DNA of 64,000 nucleotides. Origin: Chitinophagaceae bacterium. Lineage in GTDB: Bacteria > Bacteroidota > Bacteroidia > Chitinophagales > Chitinophagaceae. Below the pieces are notes generated by a model. That model did no database searches. It was given only the letters and a program-made list of their open reading frames with translations, and had not been told where the DNA came from. The position numbers and the translations under genes are program-made. Each line of letters opens with the position of its first letter. Position 1 is the stretch's first letter. The DNA is taken from positions 1 to 64,000 of the forward strand of contig JADJTY010000015.1 of assembly GCA_016710935.1 (NCBI GenBank), read 5' to 3'. Below are positions 50,414 to 61,439 of this stretch, one piece after another.

Positions 50414-53400
50414 TTAACGGGCGATCACGATCATCTTGCTGCCTATTATCACACCATCACTATTAATTACAGAAACGGTATATGTTCCTGATGCTGCACT
50501 TCTCATGTCTACATCCATTCTGGTGTAAGGCGCACTGGTTATCATACGTTGATCATATACCAGTTGTCCAAGTCCATTATGCACAAGCACGGAGACCTGC
50601 TTACCCGGTTGATTGTAAACCCTTACCTGGAACTGGCCCTGGCTTGGATTTGGATAAACAAACACGATATCGGCCCTTTCTGCAATAATGGTTACCGCAT
50701 TGGATAATGCCGTACAACCTGCCCCGGTAGTGATTCTGGCTGTATAGGTTCCCAGATCAGACACACTAACAGTTAAAGTTAAACCGGTTGCTCCCGGAAC
50801 AACTATACCGTTCCTGAACCAGGTAATGGTATTGCCTGCAGCCGGTGTAACGGTTGCAGTGAGCGTTGTTGTCTGGCCCGGCAACAGGGTTGTACGTGGT
50901 GAAGCCGCAATAGATATAGTTGGTTGTGCATTTACCGTTACGGTTACACTGGCACAGGCCGTGGTGTTACAGATTCCTTCCGCCCTTACAAAGTAAGTGG
51001 TAGTGGTAGCTACCGTAACATTCAATGTGGCACCGGTGCCTACTGCTGTACCGCCGCAGCTTCCGCTATACCATCTCCAGGTTGCTCCGGAGCCTAAGCT
51101 TCCGCCAACCACACTTAAGGTTACTGTACCCGAACCGCAAAGAGCAGTGGCCGTTGCATTGGCTGCTGTTGGCGCAACAGACGGAGCATTTATGGTAACC
51201 GATGTGGTTGCATTTACAACCGGGCAACCGCCACCGGCTGCTAAGGTATAGGTAACCGTATAGGTACCCGGTGTACTGGTGGTAACATTAATATCACCGC
51301 TTGTTGCATTGATGCTTAAGCCTGCAGGTGTTGCGCTGTAAGTGCCGCCTGCTGTACCCGTACGGGTTACTGTGGCTATACCTCCAGGCTGACAGAAAGG
51401 AGTACCCGCATAACTGATGGTTGCTGCCGGAGCTGTTGTAATGGTGATGCTGGTTGTTGCTGCTACTGCAGGGCATCCGCCACCAGCTGCTATGGTATAA
51501 GTTACCGTATAGGTACCTGCGGTACTGGCGCCTAAGTTCACATCTCCCGTTGCTGCATTGATACTTAATCCTGCTGCTGCTGTATACGTTCCACCTGCTG
51601 TACCTGTTCTGGTTACAGTAGCTGTACCTGCATTAGCGCAATAAGGCGAGCCTGTATAAGCAATGGTTGCTGTCGGAAGTGCTGTAATCGTAATGTTTGC
51701 TGTTGTGGTATAGGTTGCACAACCGCCAGCGGCTGCTACCGTATAAGTAACGGTGTAAGTGCCTGGCGTGCTGCTGCCCAGTGTTACTGCTCCTGTTGCT
51801 GCATTGAGGGTTAAGCCGGCTGTTGAACTGTATACGCCGCCCGCCGGTGAACCGGTAAGGGTAACATTGGCCGTACCTGCATTTGAACAATAAGGAGAAC
51901 CTGCATAAGCGATCGTTGCATTTGGTGCTGCCGTTATCGTTATGGTAGTAGTGGTGTTTGTTATACCACAACCCGGTAAGGTTACCGAGTAAGTTACGGT
52001 ATAAGTACCCGGTGTACTGGTACCCAGTGTCACCGCTCCCGTTGCTGCATTAATGGTTAGGCCAGCCGGTGCTGCTGAATACGTACCGCCCCCTGTTCCA
52101 AACCTGGTAACATTTGCTGTACCTGCATTAGAACAATAAGGCGAGCCTGCATAGAAAATGATCATGTTAGGCGCTGCCGTTATGGTAATGGTAGTTGTGG
52201 TGGTATATACCAAACAACCTCCTGCAGGTGCAACGGTATAAGTAACCGTATAAGTTCCCGGTGTACTGGTATTTGGTGTTACGGTTCCTGTTGTTGCATT
52301 GATCGTTAAGCCTGCAGGTGCTGCGCTATAAGTTCCGCCCGCTGTACCTGTCCTGGTCACAGGAGCAGTTAAATCAGTTGAACAATAAGGACTGCCTGCA
52401 TAACTGATGGTAGCTGCCGGTTGAGGTGTTACAGTTATCGTTGCGGTGATTGGTGCACCCGGACAACCATTGGCTGTTGGCGTTATGGTAAAGGTTACCG
52501 TAATGGGTGCTGCTGTAACATTGATAAGGGTGCCGCTGATATTGCCCGAGCCACTCGCTGCCATACCGGTTACGTTTACTGTATTATCTCTTGTCCAGTT
52601 ATAAGTGGTACCGCTAACATTGCCTGTCATTACGATGGTAGTGATCGGCAACGCACTACAAACCGCCTGTGAAGCCGGTGTTGCCACTGCGTTTGGTGTT
52701 GGATTAACCAGTACTGTTGCAGTAATAGGTGCTCCCGCACAACCATTCGCCGTTGGCGTAATGGTAAATGTTACTGTAATTGGAGCATTGGTCGTATTGG
52801 TTAATGCACCGGCGATATTGCCTGAACCGCTGGCTGCAATACCAATTACCGTTGCTGCATTGTCCCTGGTCCAGTTATAGGTTGTTCCGCTTACATTACC
52901 ACTTAATACAATGGTTGTGATCGTTGCTGCCGAACAGATGGTTTGTGATGCCGGTGTTGCTACTGCATTCGGTGTTGGATTAACCAAAACTGTTGCTGTT
53001 ATTGGTGAACCCGCACAACCATTGGCTGTTGGCGTAATGGTAAAGGTTACCGTAACTGGTGCATTGGTAGTATTGGTCAGCGTACCGCTGATGTTTCCTG
53101 ATCCACTGGCTGCAATACCCGTTGCTGCTACTGTATTATCCCTGGTCCAGTTATAGGTTGTTCCACTAACTGCTGATGTCAAAGCAATAGTTGTTATAGT
53201 TGCACCCGAACAGATCGTTTGTGATGCCGGTGTAGCTACTGCATCAGGTGTTGGATTAACTGTTATTGTAAAAGTTATTGGTGTGCCTGTACAGGTTACT
53301 GATGGTAGTGCATAACTTATTACAACTTGTCCGTCTCCGCTTTGTACACCCGGAGTTGTTGCTCCTGATGCTACGCCACCGGTATATGATGAACCGCCGG

Positions 53401-56400
53401 CGCCACCGCCTCCAGCTCCTTTATCATTACCTGAGCAGCCTGTTGTACCTGCTGATCCGCCACCGGCGCCACCGCCACCTGTGAATCCTCCGCCACCGCC
53501 GCCGCCGCCAGGAATACTTCCAAAGCTGAAGCAGCAGCAGGTTTGTCCGTTACCACCGTCTCCGCCAATACCTGCTATTCCGGCTGTACCTGGCTGTCCA
53601 AGGAATCCGCCGCAACCGATACCGGCACCGCCAAAGGCTGATCCTACTCCACCAAATCCACCGCCGGCTACGCCACCACTGGTTGGAGCATCTGTTCCGT
53701 TAGCACCATTGCCATCTCCATTGCCGCCGGTTCCACCAACAATTCCGGTGCCGCTTTCACAACCGCCCCTTCCACCACCGCCACCGCCGGCGCCTACAAT
53801 AATTCTATCGGCTGTTGTTGCACCAGGGAATCTTACATCACTGGCTCCGCCACCACCACCGGCATTAGCGTTACCGCCATTACCGCCGCCGTTAAATCCA
53901 CCCGTGCCCGTTGTTCCGGCTCCGCCTACAAATATATTAAGTACCTGGCCAGGTGTTACTGCCAGGGTTCCTGTTGCTCTTGTTCCCAAACCGCCTGCAC
54001 CGCCGGCTGTAGGGCCACTATTACTGTTACCATTGTTTCCGGCTCCGCCCTGTGCACCATAACTGTCGATCGTGATCGATGTTACGCCTGCAGGTACTGT
54101 CCAGGTTTGCATTGCGCCGGTATAAGTAAACGTGGCTGTTGGGGGTACTGTATAAGTAATTACTACCTGTCCGTCTCCGCTTTGTACACCCGGAGTTGTT
54201 GCTCCTGATGTTACGCCACCGGTATATGATGAACCGCCGGCGCCACCGCCTCCAGCTCCTTTATCATTACCTGAGCAGCCTGTTGTACCTGCTGATCCGC
54301 CACCGGCGCCACCGCCACCTGTGAATCCTCCGCCACCGCCGCCGCCGCCAGGAATACTTCCAAAGCTGAAGCAGCAGCAGGTTTGTCCGTTACCACCGTC
54401 TCCGCCAATACCTGCTATTCCGGCTGTACCTGGCTGTCCAAGGAATCCGCCGCAACCGATACCGGCACCGCCAAAGGCTGATCCTACTCCACCAAATCCA
54501 CCGCCGGCTACGCCACCACTGGTTGGAGCATCTGTTCCGTTAGCACCATTGCCATCTCCATTGCCGCCGGTTCCACCAACAATTCCGGTGCCGCTTTCAC
54601 AACCGCCCCTTCCACCACCGCCACCGCCGGCGCCTACAATAATTCTATCGGCTGTTGTTGCACCAGGGAATCTTACATCACTGGCTCCGCCACCACCACC
54701 GGCATTAGCGTTACCGCCATTACCGCCGCCGTTAAATCCACCCGTGCCCGTTGTTCCGGCTCCGCCTACAAATATATTAAGTACCTGGCCAGGTGTTACT
54801 GCCAGGGTTCCTGTTGCTCTTGTTCCCAAACCGCCTGCACCGCCGGCGCAGGGGCCACTATTACTGTTACCATTGTTTCCGGCTCCGCCCTGTGCACCAT
54901 AACTGTCGATCGTGATCGATGTTACGCCTGCAGGTACTGTCCAGGTTTGCATTGCGCCGGTATAAGTAAACGTGGCTGTTACCGGATTTGGAATTGTAGT
55001 TGTATAAGCAGGTGTTACAGTTACTGTTGCTACAACCGGTGCATTGGTTGCATTGGTTGCTGTAAAGCTGGCTATATCCCCAGTTCCACTGGCTGCAAGA
55101 CCAATAGATGTTGTGTTATTGGTCCAGTTGAATACTGTACCTGGTACAGAACCAGTAAAGTTAACCGCAGCTGTCGGGAAATTATTACATACTACCTGGT
55201 TGGCAGGCTGATTAACATCAGGCACGGTACCAATGGTTAGCTTAACTGATGCGGCTGGTCGGCATGCAGGATCAACCGGTGTTGGAGTAAGTATTGCATA
55301 AACATTATAAGTGCCAACTGGTATGGAGGCACTGTTTGCAGTTGCAACTGTGCCGGCGCTTGTTAATGCTCCGTTTGCTACCGTAGCTATAACTGTACCG
55401 CCTACATAAGGGTTAGCCAAGGCTGCTACCGAATATTTGAATATGATACCATAGGTGCCGCCCATATCTGTTAAACCAGATGCTGTAAAGGTTACATTGC
55501 TTCCGGCACAGGCTGCACCTGATGGTGATGTTACTAAAGTTGGTATAGTAGGACAGATACTGCAACCGCCAGGGCCGGCAAGGCCAAAGCTGGCAGTTTC
55601 GGTACAACCATTGGCGGCCGTAACCGTTACACTGTAACTGCCTACAGTAAGATTAATTTGATCTTCATTTCCCGGAATTACTCCCGGACCTGTCCATGCA
55701 TAAGTGTAAGGACCCGTTGCTCCACTAACTGTTATATCTATTGATCCATCTGTACTGGCGCAGGTGGTTGGTTCAACCTGGGTGCTGTTGATAACAGGTA
55801 AAGTTCTAACTGTTATTGTGCCGGTTGTTGTAGCTATTCCGCAGCCGCCTGTTAAAGTAACAGTATAACTGAATGGAGAACCCACTGTTGTGGTTGGTGT
55901 ACCACTGATGGTTACAACATTAGCTGCCCAAGAACCGGTTACACCTGCCGGTAAGCCACTAAAGGTTGCACCCGTTGCGCCGGTTGTTGAATAGGTAATG
56001 TTGGTTATTGGAGAATTCAGACAAGCAGATTGCGCATCTGTACCTGGCGCTGATGTTAAGGTGATGGTATTATCCGGGGTCACTGTAATGGTGCCCGTAG
56101 CGGTTGTAGTTCCACAACCTCCCGTTAAGGTAACGGTATAACTAAATGGTGAACCCACTGTTGTTGTTGGCGTACCACTAATGGTAACCACATCGGCAGC
56201 CCAGTTACCAGTTACGCCTGCAGGTAAACCACTGAAGGTTGCACCCGTAGCTCCGGTTGTTGCATATGTAATATTGGTTATAGCTGTATTGATACAAACT
56301 GTTTGTGCATCGGTACCCGGTGCTGAAGTAAGTGTAATAGTATTAATTGGCGTAACTGTTATAGATGCTGTGGTTGTAAACAGTGGACAGGGACCAACGG

Positions 56401-59400
56401 CTGCATTGGTATAAGTTACTGTGTATGTTCCTGGCGTACTGGTTCCCAGCGTAACCGCACCGGTGGCCGCATCCAGCGATAAACCTGCCGGAACTGCTGT
56501 ATAGGTTCCGCCGGCAGCACCTGTTTGGGTAACCGTGGCTGTACCTGCAGCAGCGCAATAAGGAGAACCGGCATATGAAATGGTTGCCGAATTATCATTA
56601 ACAGTTACTGTTGTGTTTGCAGTTGTAGTACAACCGCCAATTCCACTAACTGTAACTGTATATATTGTTGTTACTGCCGGAGTAACGCCCGTTGGATTCT
56701 GTTGATTAGATGTGTAACCGGCTGGGTTTGATGTCCAGGCGAAAGTATTGGCAACCGGGGTTCCGGAGATGTCAATATCATCAATGGCCCAATACCATGC
56801 CCAACCTGCCTGGTATCGGAACCTGACAGAAACAGTGGGATTGTTTAAATATGCATTTAAACTTATAATATCCGGGGCAAATACTGTTGCAGTACCTGTG
56901 GTTGCTGTATAGTTTTTCAACAAAGTCCAGTTTGCGCCTCCATTGGTAGAAATTTCAACAAAAGCTTCAGGAGCAGTCAAAGCCCTGTAATGGTGCCTGA
57001 AAGAAAGATTTAATGCCGTATATCCTACGGTTGAGAAATCTGGTGAGCGTAATATAGTAAGAGCTGCTGTACCACTGCCGCCTCCATCAGCGTCTGTTAA
57101 AATGAAACTTGAACCTCCAGGGCTGTTGAATGTAGTTGGAGTACCATTAGCATAGCCATGCGCACGTATCGTATAAGCAACACTTGCAGGTGCAGTGCCA
57201 CCGGTAGTATTATTAGTGGTTGTCCAAGTTCCTAAACCGGTTTCAAAATCCTGGGTTAATATGGTTCCAGGTGCTGTATTAGCCGTAGAGAATAGGTCTA
57301 TGGAAGTACCCGTACAAATATTATTATTACTTGCAGTTGCCGTAACGCCTGTTGGAAGCGGGTTAACAACAACGGTAACATTTGCTGTTGCAACACATGG
57401 GCCGGGGCTGGTAACCGTAACCGTATAGGTAGTAGTTACTGCAGGTGAAACAGTGATGGCCTGGGTAGTTGAATTTCCCGGGTCGTTCCACGACCAGGAC
57501 GTACCTGTACCGCCATTTTCTGTTAACAAAACGCTTTGCCCGGCACAAATTACCGGTGCAGCAGGAGTAACACTGGCTGCCGATGGGCTAATCGTTATAG
57601 TAAGCATATTGGAATAGTCTGTAGCAGTGCCTGTAGTACAGGTTACCCTCAGCCAGTAATACGTAGTGGCTGAAACAACACCGGTTGATAAACTGGCCGG
57701 GTTGGTTTGGCCTGCAACCGGGGTGCCAGCGGCCGGATAGTTACCGGCATTGGCTGAACTGAACCATTGATAGGTACTTCCTACGCCGGATGAATAGCCT
57801 GATGCCGAGATAACCGGTGTACCGGAACCACAGAAAGTTGATGGCCCGGTGATTGTTGCGGTTCCGCCAACAGCACCTGTACATGTGGTAAATTCATCTG
57901 CACCTATATCCGGTGTTGTGGCATTTCTCACATCGCCATCAAAGTCATCAATAATACCGGCAATGGGTGATGCTGCACCCTGGGCAAGGGATCCTCCTGC
58001 CGGATTAATATGCAGGAAGGTGGCTGAAGATCCGGTTGTACTTAAGAATGGAGGGTCTTCTGTAACAGAATTTGCATCCCTGGGTGTAACCCTTGCCTGG
58101 TAAGCAGCAAGGGTTTGGTCTGCATTTGTTCCATCATAGTATATTAAACTGGTAGCTGATGGTGTGCCTGCATAAAATAAGTTCCTGTTTGATGCAGTAT
58201 TGAAATTATTTAAATTGGTACTGGCCGACCTTCTGAAAGCAACTGCCAAACCTGTTCCTTTAGGAATAGATTTATTTACGATGATATTATTCCTCAGCGT
58301 TAAATTTGAAGAAGTGGCAGTAACACTGTACGTGTGGTATAAACCGGTGTTGGAAAAATTCGTACCGGCAGATGTTCCATTCAGGTGAATCGTGTTAAAA
58401 GAAATATTCTGATTGGCATTGGCTGTTGTTGCAGAGATATTGATACCTCTTACCAGGTCTGTGGCACTGTTGGCAAATGGCGCACGTAAGTCACCGATCA
58501 GGTTATTATAAACATTGTTATTGGTTCCCCCGGAAAGCTGAATACCCCATACTGACCCACCCGTGCTGTTTGTTGAAATATCGTAAATTTTGTTCTTGAA
58601 AATATTGTTCGTTGAACCGCTTGAAGCCTGTATCGCAAAAATAGTTCCGCCGGTTCCGCCGGTTGTACCTGTACTGTTGATAGCATAAACCTTGTTATTG
58701 CTTATTTCATTAGCACCTCCTGTTGCAACAGATATTGCCTGAACAGACATACCGCCGGCCCCACCGGCTGAAGTTGAAAAATTATATATCTCATTATTTT
58801 GAATATTTTTTATCCCCGTGGAACCAAATTCCCGGATACCATATAACGTTCCTGTTGTTGGTGTTGACAGGTTACGTACAATATTGTTGGTATAGTTCAT
58901 GTTTAACCCAGAACTGATATCATATATCCCGTAAATGATACCGGTTGAAGTTACCGTTGAATATGTTATACCATCAACCAGGTTACCATTATAGGTGCCG
59001 TTTGCGGGTGAGCCCGTATAAATACCATAAAACGTACCTGAGGCTGAAGTGCGGTTGATATTTGAAATGATGTTGTTATTAACATTTGCGGTTCCACTGA
59101 TTGTTGCACTATTGTGAATCATGCTATGCGTTCCGGTAGATGCAGAAGTGATATTGGAAATGGTATTGTTATTAATGGTTAGATTAGCCATTGCAGAGCT
59201 GTTAAAAATACCATATATGGTTGCCGTGGTGATGGTGGGCATACTGATATTGGTAATGCTGTTTGAGCTGATATTAGCAGAGGCCGGCGTACCTGTAGCG
59301 GAATACATAAAGTAAATCGTAGAGGTAAACGTTGAGGCATAGGTAACATTCTGAAAGCTGTTGCCGGTAGCGGTATAAGCAAGCGTTGATGCGCCTGCGC

Positions 59401-60811
59401 CATTAAAGATAAGCGCAGCACTGTTTGTCATAGCCGAAGCAAAATTCAACCCGTTAACTGTATTATTATTGATATTCAGTACCCCGGTAAGCGGGGCTCC
59501 ATTGGCAATCAAAATGGTTGTGCCGGTAGCATTATTACTGATTGTATTATTAGTAAATGTATTACCGGTGATATTAGCCTGGGCAGGCATAGATGAAGCC
59601 TGCAGGCTGACCATATTGGTAACAGCAGAAATCTGGTTGTTGGAATAGGTATTGTTTGTGATGTTAACAGTTGCCCCTGCAGCATTGGACACTACGGTTA
59701 AAAAAACTGCCCCACCTGTTGCACCTGAAGTATTGGTACAGCCGGTAAGGATATTATCCGCAATATTTATGGTACCGGTTCCGCCTGCTGCTCCTATATT
59801 AATACCGGAGGTTTGGGAGGTATTGGTTCCCTGACCAAGGGTAATGGTATTATTTCTTATATCATAATTGGAATTGTTAATAGTAAATGATCCTGTAGCC
59901 GATATCCCGCCAATTAATGCTGCTGCTACCGATCCTCCGCCTGCCAGGTTATTTACATTATTATACTGTATAAGCAGGTTATGCTGGTTAAAGGTCTGTA
60001 TGCCAAAAGAAGTAAATGCTCCGGCGGCAAAATTACGGATTATGTTTCCCAGCCCGGGCGCATTACCGCCTATCGCATTGTTTTGGTCAAGATTGGCATA
60101 GGGCGAAATGCCATCACCATATCCCCTGATATAGATACCCATATAACAGTTTTCAACAGTATTACCGGTAAACGTATTCCCGTTACTCCTGCCCCCGGCA
60201 GTTGCAATAACCAGGTCGGTTATCATATCGCTGATGGTTACATTACCTGAATAAATACCCTTGGAACCAGGGCCAAAAATATTCGTAGTACCATCAACGT
60301 TATTTGCCTTATTCATGGTGATCACAGAATTCCTGATGGTATTATTCTGGCAGCCGTCTGTTGCACTGGCTTTAAAAAATCCATATCCATATTCCATCAT
60401 GGCATCGCCTGATGCATTGTTGTCGATAAGGTCAATACCATCAAAGGTTACATAATCAGAACCATTCAATGAAACAATACCATCAACAGTTGCGGATGTA
60501 GTGGTAAGGGCTATTGTTCCAACCGGTGCAGTAATCAATGGATTTGCACCTGGACCTGATTTTTGAAAAACAATGGTATTGGCTACTGTACCTGTAGCCG
60601 TTAGGTTTATACCACCGGCGGGAGCCGTTTCTGTATGGCCGGCTACAACATTAAAAATAACGCCACCGGCTCCAACACCCTGTGTATTGAGGTCTGTTAC
60701 AGCAGCAGCAATGTTTGCATAATCTCCGGGAATGTTTTTTGTGCCCGTAAGTTGTGCCTGGGATGTTGCTGCAAACAGAACAGTAAGCAGCAGGAAGTAT
60801 ACTTTCTTCAT
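50414..60811 (-). CDS. Giant T9SS-secreted beta-helix/SprB-like surface protein, 3465 aa
   Basis: The signal peptide (VYFLLLTVLFAATSQAQ) precedes a right-handed parallel beta-helix domain (about 20-975), rich in 'NNTI', 'NNIIS' and 'GNTF' rungs. An Ig-like unit and a MAM/jelly-roll-like domain (about 1140-1360, with 'DFETGLGTW' and 'WYWAIDDIDI') follow. Next are two ~85-aa repeats starting 'ITLTSAPGTDAQ', a SprB-like repeat (about 1670-1750, 'STDGSIDITVSGATGPYTYA'), a PKD-like unit, and two nearly identical Gly-rich domains (about 1945-2490). Three repeats beginning 'AVATPASQ' and five ~80-aa repeats beginning 'ISYAGSPYC' or similar precede a T9SS C-terminal domain ('FVYPNPSQGQFQVRVYN' to 'KMIVIAR'). 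Probable surface adhesin or gliding-type filament protein. Complete frame across 10.4 kb. Confidence 0.9.
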   Translation of the reverse strand: MKKVYFLLLTVLFAATSQAQLTGTKNIPGDYANIAAAVTDLNTQGVGAGGVIFNVVAGHTETAPAGGINLTATGTVANTIVFQKSGPGANPLITAPVGTIALTTTSATVDGIVSLNGSDYVTFDGIDLIDNNASGDAMMEYGYGFFKASATDGCQNNTIRNSVITMNKANNVDGTTNIFGPGSKGIYSGNVTISDMITDLVIATAGGRSNGNTFTGNTVENCYMGIYIRGYGDGISPYANLDQNNAIGGNAPGLGNIIRNFAAGAFTSFGIQTFNQHNLLIQYNNVNNLAGGGSVAAALIGGISATGSFTINNSNYDIRNNTITLGQGTNTSQTSGINIGAAGGTGTINIADNILTGCTNTSGATGGAVFLTVVSNAAGATVNITNNTYSNNQISAVTNMVSLQASSMPAQANITGNTFTNNTISNNATGTTILIANGAPLTGVLNINNNTVNGLNFASAMTNSAALIFNGAGASTLAYTATGNSFQNVTYASTFTSTIYFMYSATGTPASANISSNSITNISMPTITTATIYGIFNSSAMANLTINNNTISNITSASTGTHSMIHNSATISGTANVNNNIISNINRTSASGTFYGIYTGSPANGTYNGNLVDGITYSTVTSTGIIYGIYDISSGLNMNYTNNIVRNLSTPTTGTLYGIREFGSTGIKNIQNNEIYNFSTSAGGAGGMSVQAISVATGGANEISNNKVYAINSTGTTGGTGGTIFAIQASSGSTNNIFKNKIYDISTNSTGGSVWGIQLSGGTNNNVYNNLIGDLRAPFANSATDLVRGINISATTANANQNISFNTIHLNGTSAGTNFSNTGLYHTYSVTATSSNLTLRNNIIVNKSIPKGTGLAVAFRRSASTNLNNFNTASNRNLFYAGTPSATSLIYYDGTNADQTLAAYQARVTPRDANSVTEDPPFLSTTGSSATFLHINPAGGSLAQGAASPIAGIIDDFDGDVRNATTPDIGADEFTTCTGAVGGTATITGPSTFCGSGTPVISASGYSSGVGSTYQWFSSANAGNYPAAGTPVAGQTNPASLSTGVVSATTYYWLRVTCTTGTATDYSNMLTITISPSAASVTPAAPVICAGQSVLLTENGGTGTSWSWNDPGNSTTQAITVSPAVTTTYTVTVTSPGPCVATANVTVVVNPLPTGVTATASNNNICTGTSIDLFSTANTAPGTILTQDFETGLGTWTTTNNTTGGTAPASVAYTIRAHGYANGTPTTFNSPGGSSFILTDADGGGSGTAALTILRSPDFSTVGYTALNLSFRHHYRALTAPEAFVEISTNGGANWTLLKNYTATTGTATVFAPDIISLNAYLNNPTVSVRFRYQAGWAWYWAIDDIDISGTPVANTFAWTSNPAGYTSNQQNPTGVTPAVTTIYTVTVSGIGGCTTTANTTVTVNDNSATISYAGSPYCAAAGTATVTQTGAAGGTYTAVPAGLSLDAATGAVTLGTSTPGTYTVTYTNAAVGPCPLFTTTASITVTPINTITLTSAPGTDAQTVCINTAITNITYATTGATGATFSGLPAGVTGNWAADVVTISGTPTTTVGSPFSYTVTLTGGCGTTTATGTITVTPDNTITLTSAPGTDAQSACLNSPITNITYSTTGATGATFSGLPAGVTGSWAANVVTISGTPTTTVGSPFSYTVTLTGGCGIATTTGTITVRTLPVINSTQVEPTTCASTDGSIDITVSGATGPYTYAWTGPGVIPGNEDQINLTVGSYSVTVTAANGCTETASFGLAGPGGCSICPTIPTLVTSPSGAACAGSNVTFTASGLTDMGGTYGIIFKYSVAALANPYVGGTVIATVANGALTSAGTVATANSASIPVGTYNVYAILTPTPVDPACRPAASVKLTIGTVPDVNQPANQVVCNNFPTAAVNFTGSVPGTVFNWTNNTTSIGLAASGTGDIASFTATNATNAPVVATVTVTPAYTTTIPNPVTATFTYTGAMQTWTVPAGVTSITIDSYGAQGGAGNNGNSNSGPCAGGAGGLGTRATGTLAVTPGQVLNIFVGGAGTTGTGGFNGGGNGGNANAGGGGGASDVRFPGATTADRIIVGAGGGGGGRGGCESGTGIVGGTGGNGDGNGANGTDAPTSGGVAGGGFGGVGSAFGGAGIGCGGFLGQPGTAGIAGIGGDGGNGQTCCCFSFGSIPGGGGGGGGFTGGGGAGGGSAGTTGCSGNDKGAGGGGAGGSSYTGGVTSGATTPGVQSGDGQVVITYTVPPTATFTYTGAMQTWTVPAGVTSITIDSYGAQGGAGNNGNSNSGPTAGGAGGLGTRATGTLAVTPGQVLNIFVGGAGTTGTGGFNGGGNGGNANAGGGGGASDVRFPGATTADRIIVGAGGGGGGRGGCESGTGIVGGTGGNGDGNGANGTDAPTSGGVAGGGFGGVGSAFGGAGIGCGGFLGQPGTAGIAGIGGDGGNGQTCCCFSFGSIPGGGGGGGGFTGGGGAGGGSAGTTGCSGNDKGAGGGGAGGSSYTGGVASGATTPGVQSGDGQVVISYALPSVTCTGTPITFTITVNPTPDAVATPASQTICSGATITTIALTSAVSGTTYNWTRDNTVAATGIAASGSGNISGTLTNTTNAPVTVTFTITPTANGCAGSPITATVLVNPTPNAVATPASQTICSAATITTIVLSGNVSGTTYNWTRDNAATVIGIAASGSGNIAGALTNTTNAPITVTFTITPTANGCAGAPITATVLVNPTPNAVATPASQAVCSALPITTIVMTGNVSGTTYNWTRDNTVNVTGMAASGSGNISGTLINVTAAPITVTFTITPTANGCPGAPITATITVTPQPAATISYAGSPYCSTDLTAPVTRTGTAGGTYSAAPAGLTINATTGTVTPNTSTPGTYTVTYTVAPAGGCLVYTTTTTITITAAPNMIIFYAGSPYCSNAGTANVTRFGTGGGTYSAAPAGLTINAATGAVTLGTSTPGTYTVTYSVTLPGCGITNTTTTITITAAPNATIAYAGSPYCSNAGTANVTLTGSPAGGVYSSTAGLTLNAATGAVTLGSSTPGTYTVTYTVAAAGGCATYTTTANITITALPTATIAYTGSPYCANAGTATVTRTGTAGGTYTAAAGLSINAATGDVNLGASTAGTYTVTYTIAAGGGCPAVAATTSITITTAPAATISYAGTPFCQPGGIATVTRTGTAGGTYSATPAGLSINATSGDINVTTSTPGTYTVTYTLAAGGGCPVVNATTSVTINAPSVAPTAANATATALCGSGTVTLSVVGGSLGSGATWRWYSGSCGGTAVGTGATLNVTVATTTTYFVRAEGICNTTACASVTVTVNAQPTISIAASPRTTLLPGQTTTLTATVTPAAGNTITWFRNGIVVPGATGLTLTVSVSDLGTYTARITTGAGCTALSNAVTIIAERADIVFVYPNPSQGQFQVRVYNQPGKQVSVLVHNGLGQLVYDQRMITSAPYTRMDVDMRSAASGTYTVSVINSDGVIIGSKMIVIAR
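53331..54980 (-). repeat. 840-bp near-perfect tandem duplication of the Gly-rich domain
   Basis: Positions 53331-54140 and 54171-54980 are identical except for a few bases (for example at 53371/54211 and 54008-54013/54848-54853), with a period of exactly 840 bp, so the reading frame is kept. Each unit encodes one Gly-rich domain with 'GGGGGGASDVRFPGATTADR' and a Cys-rich 'GQTCCCFSFGSIPGG'. Confidence 0.95.
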
Positions 60812-61060
60812 AAACAGAATTTGGTGTTTGGTAATGGAGTTGTTTTATTAAACAGTAGGGAAGATATTCATTTTTTAGTAATAAAAAATTTTTTGCTAAC
60901 AATATTTTAACATTTAATTTTTTTATCCGGTAATCCTAAATCATTAATTGTTTAAACACTGATCATATTTTGGATATGGTTTCACTATCCTGATCTGTAG
61001 GAATTATAAAGAGCTATATTTTTATGGAGGTAGTTATATTGAACTTAACAGTTGGAAATC

Positions 61061-61387
61061 TCACAGGCAAATATAAACCCCGTCTGCTTTTTCTTCTATC
61101 TGAAATGTTTTTAAAAAATATCCTTCCCCACTTATGTTTCTGCCGTTTTTGAGGTGGAATTTGTACTGGTGCAGGTGGCAAACGATGTTCCCAAGCGCAT
61201 CTACATGGCCATTAACTAATAACGCGCCGGCATGGGGGCATTTTTGGGTACAGGCAAAAACCTGGTTGTTGTGTTTGGCGATACAGATGGTTTTGCCGTT
61301 GATATCAATTTCGGCAAGGCCGTTGGCGTTGAAATTAATTTCGGAGATACTTGCCGCTATTTTATGCCAGGTTGGTGTTGAAGCCAT
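61061..61387 (-). CDS. Rieske [2Fe-2S] ferredoxin-like protein, 108 aa
   Basis: The start is ATG 61387 (MASTPTWHKIAASISE). A longer open frame to 61627 exists, but its extra 80 residues translate repeat DNA (see 61440-61640) and are rejected. Rieske ligands: Cys-Pro-His in 'CTQKCPHAGALL', then Cys-His-Leu-His in 'IVCHLHQYKF', spaced as in biphenyl-dioxygenase-type ferredoxins. Small soluble Rieske proteins pass electrons to oxygenases or act in nitrite-reductase-like subunits; the partner here is unknown, as neither neighbour is an oxygenase. 'DINGKTICIAKHNNQVFA' is the typical strand pair of the fold. Confidence 0.85.
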   Translation of the reverse strand: MASTPTWHKIAASISEINFNANGLAEIDINGKTICIAKHNNQVFACTQKCPHAGALLVNGHVDALGNIVCHLHQYKFHLKNGRNISGEGYFLKTFQIEEKADGVYICL

Positions 61388-61439
61388 TGATTTGTTTTTA
61401 TTCCCTTCTCGCCTTCGCAAAGCTTCGGCGGAGCAAGGC

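Noticed and set aside
50414..60811. CRISPR-like or VNTR interpretation of the many repeats
   Set aside because: Repeats are in-frame protein domains (75-95 aa or 280 aa), not short repeats with unique spacers. I saw no CRISPR array anywhere in the window.
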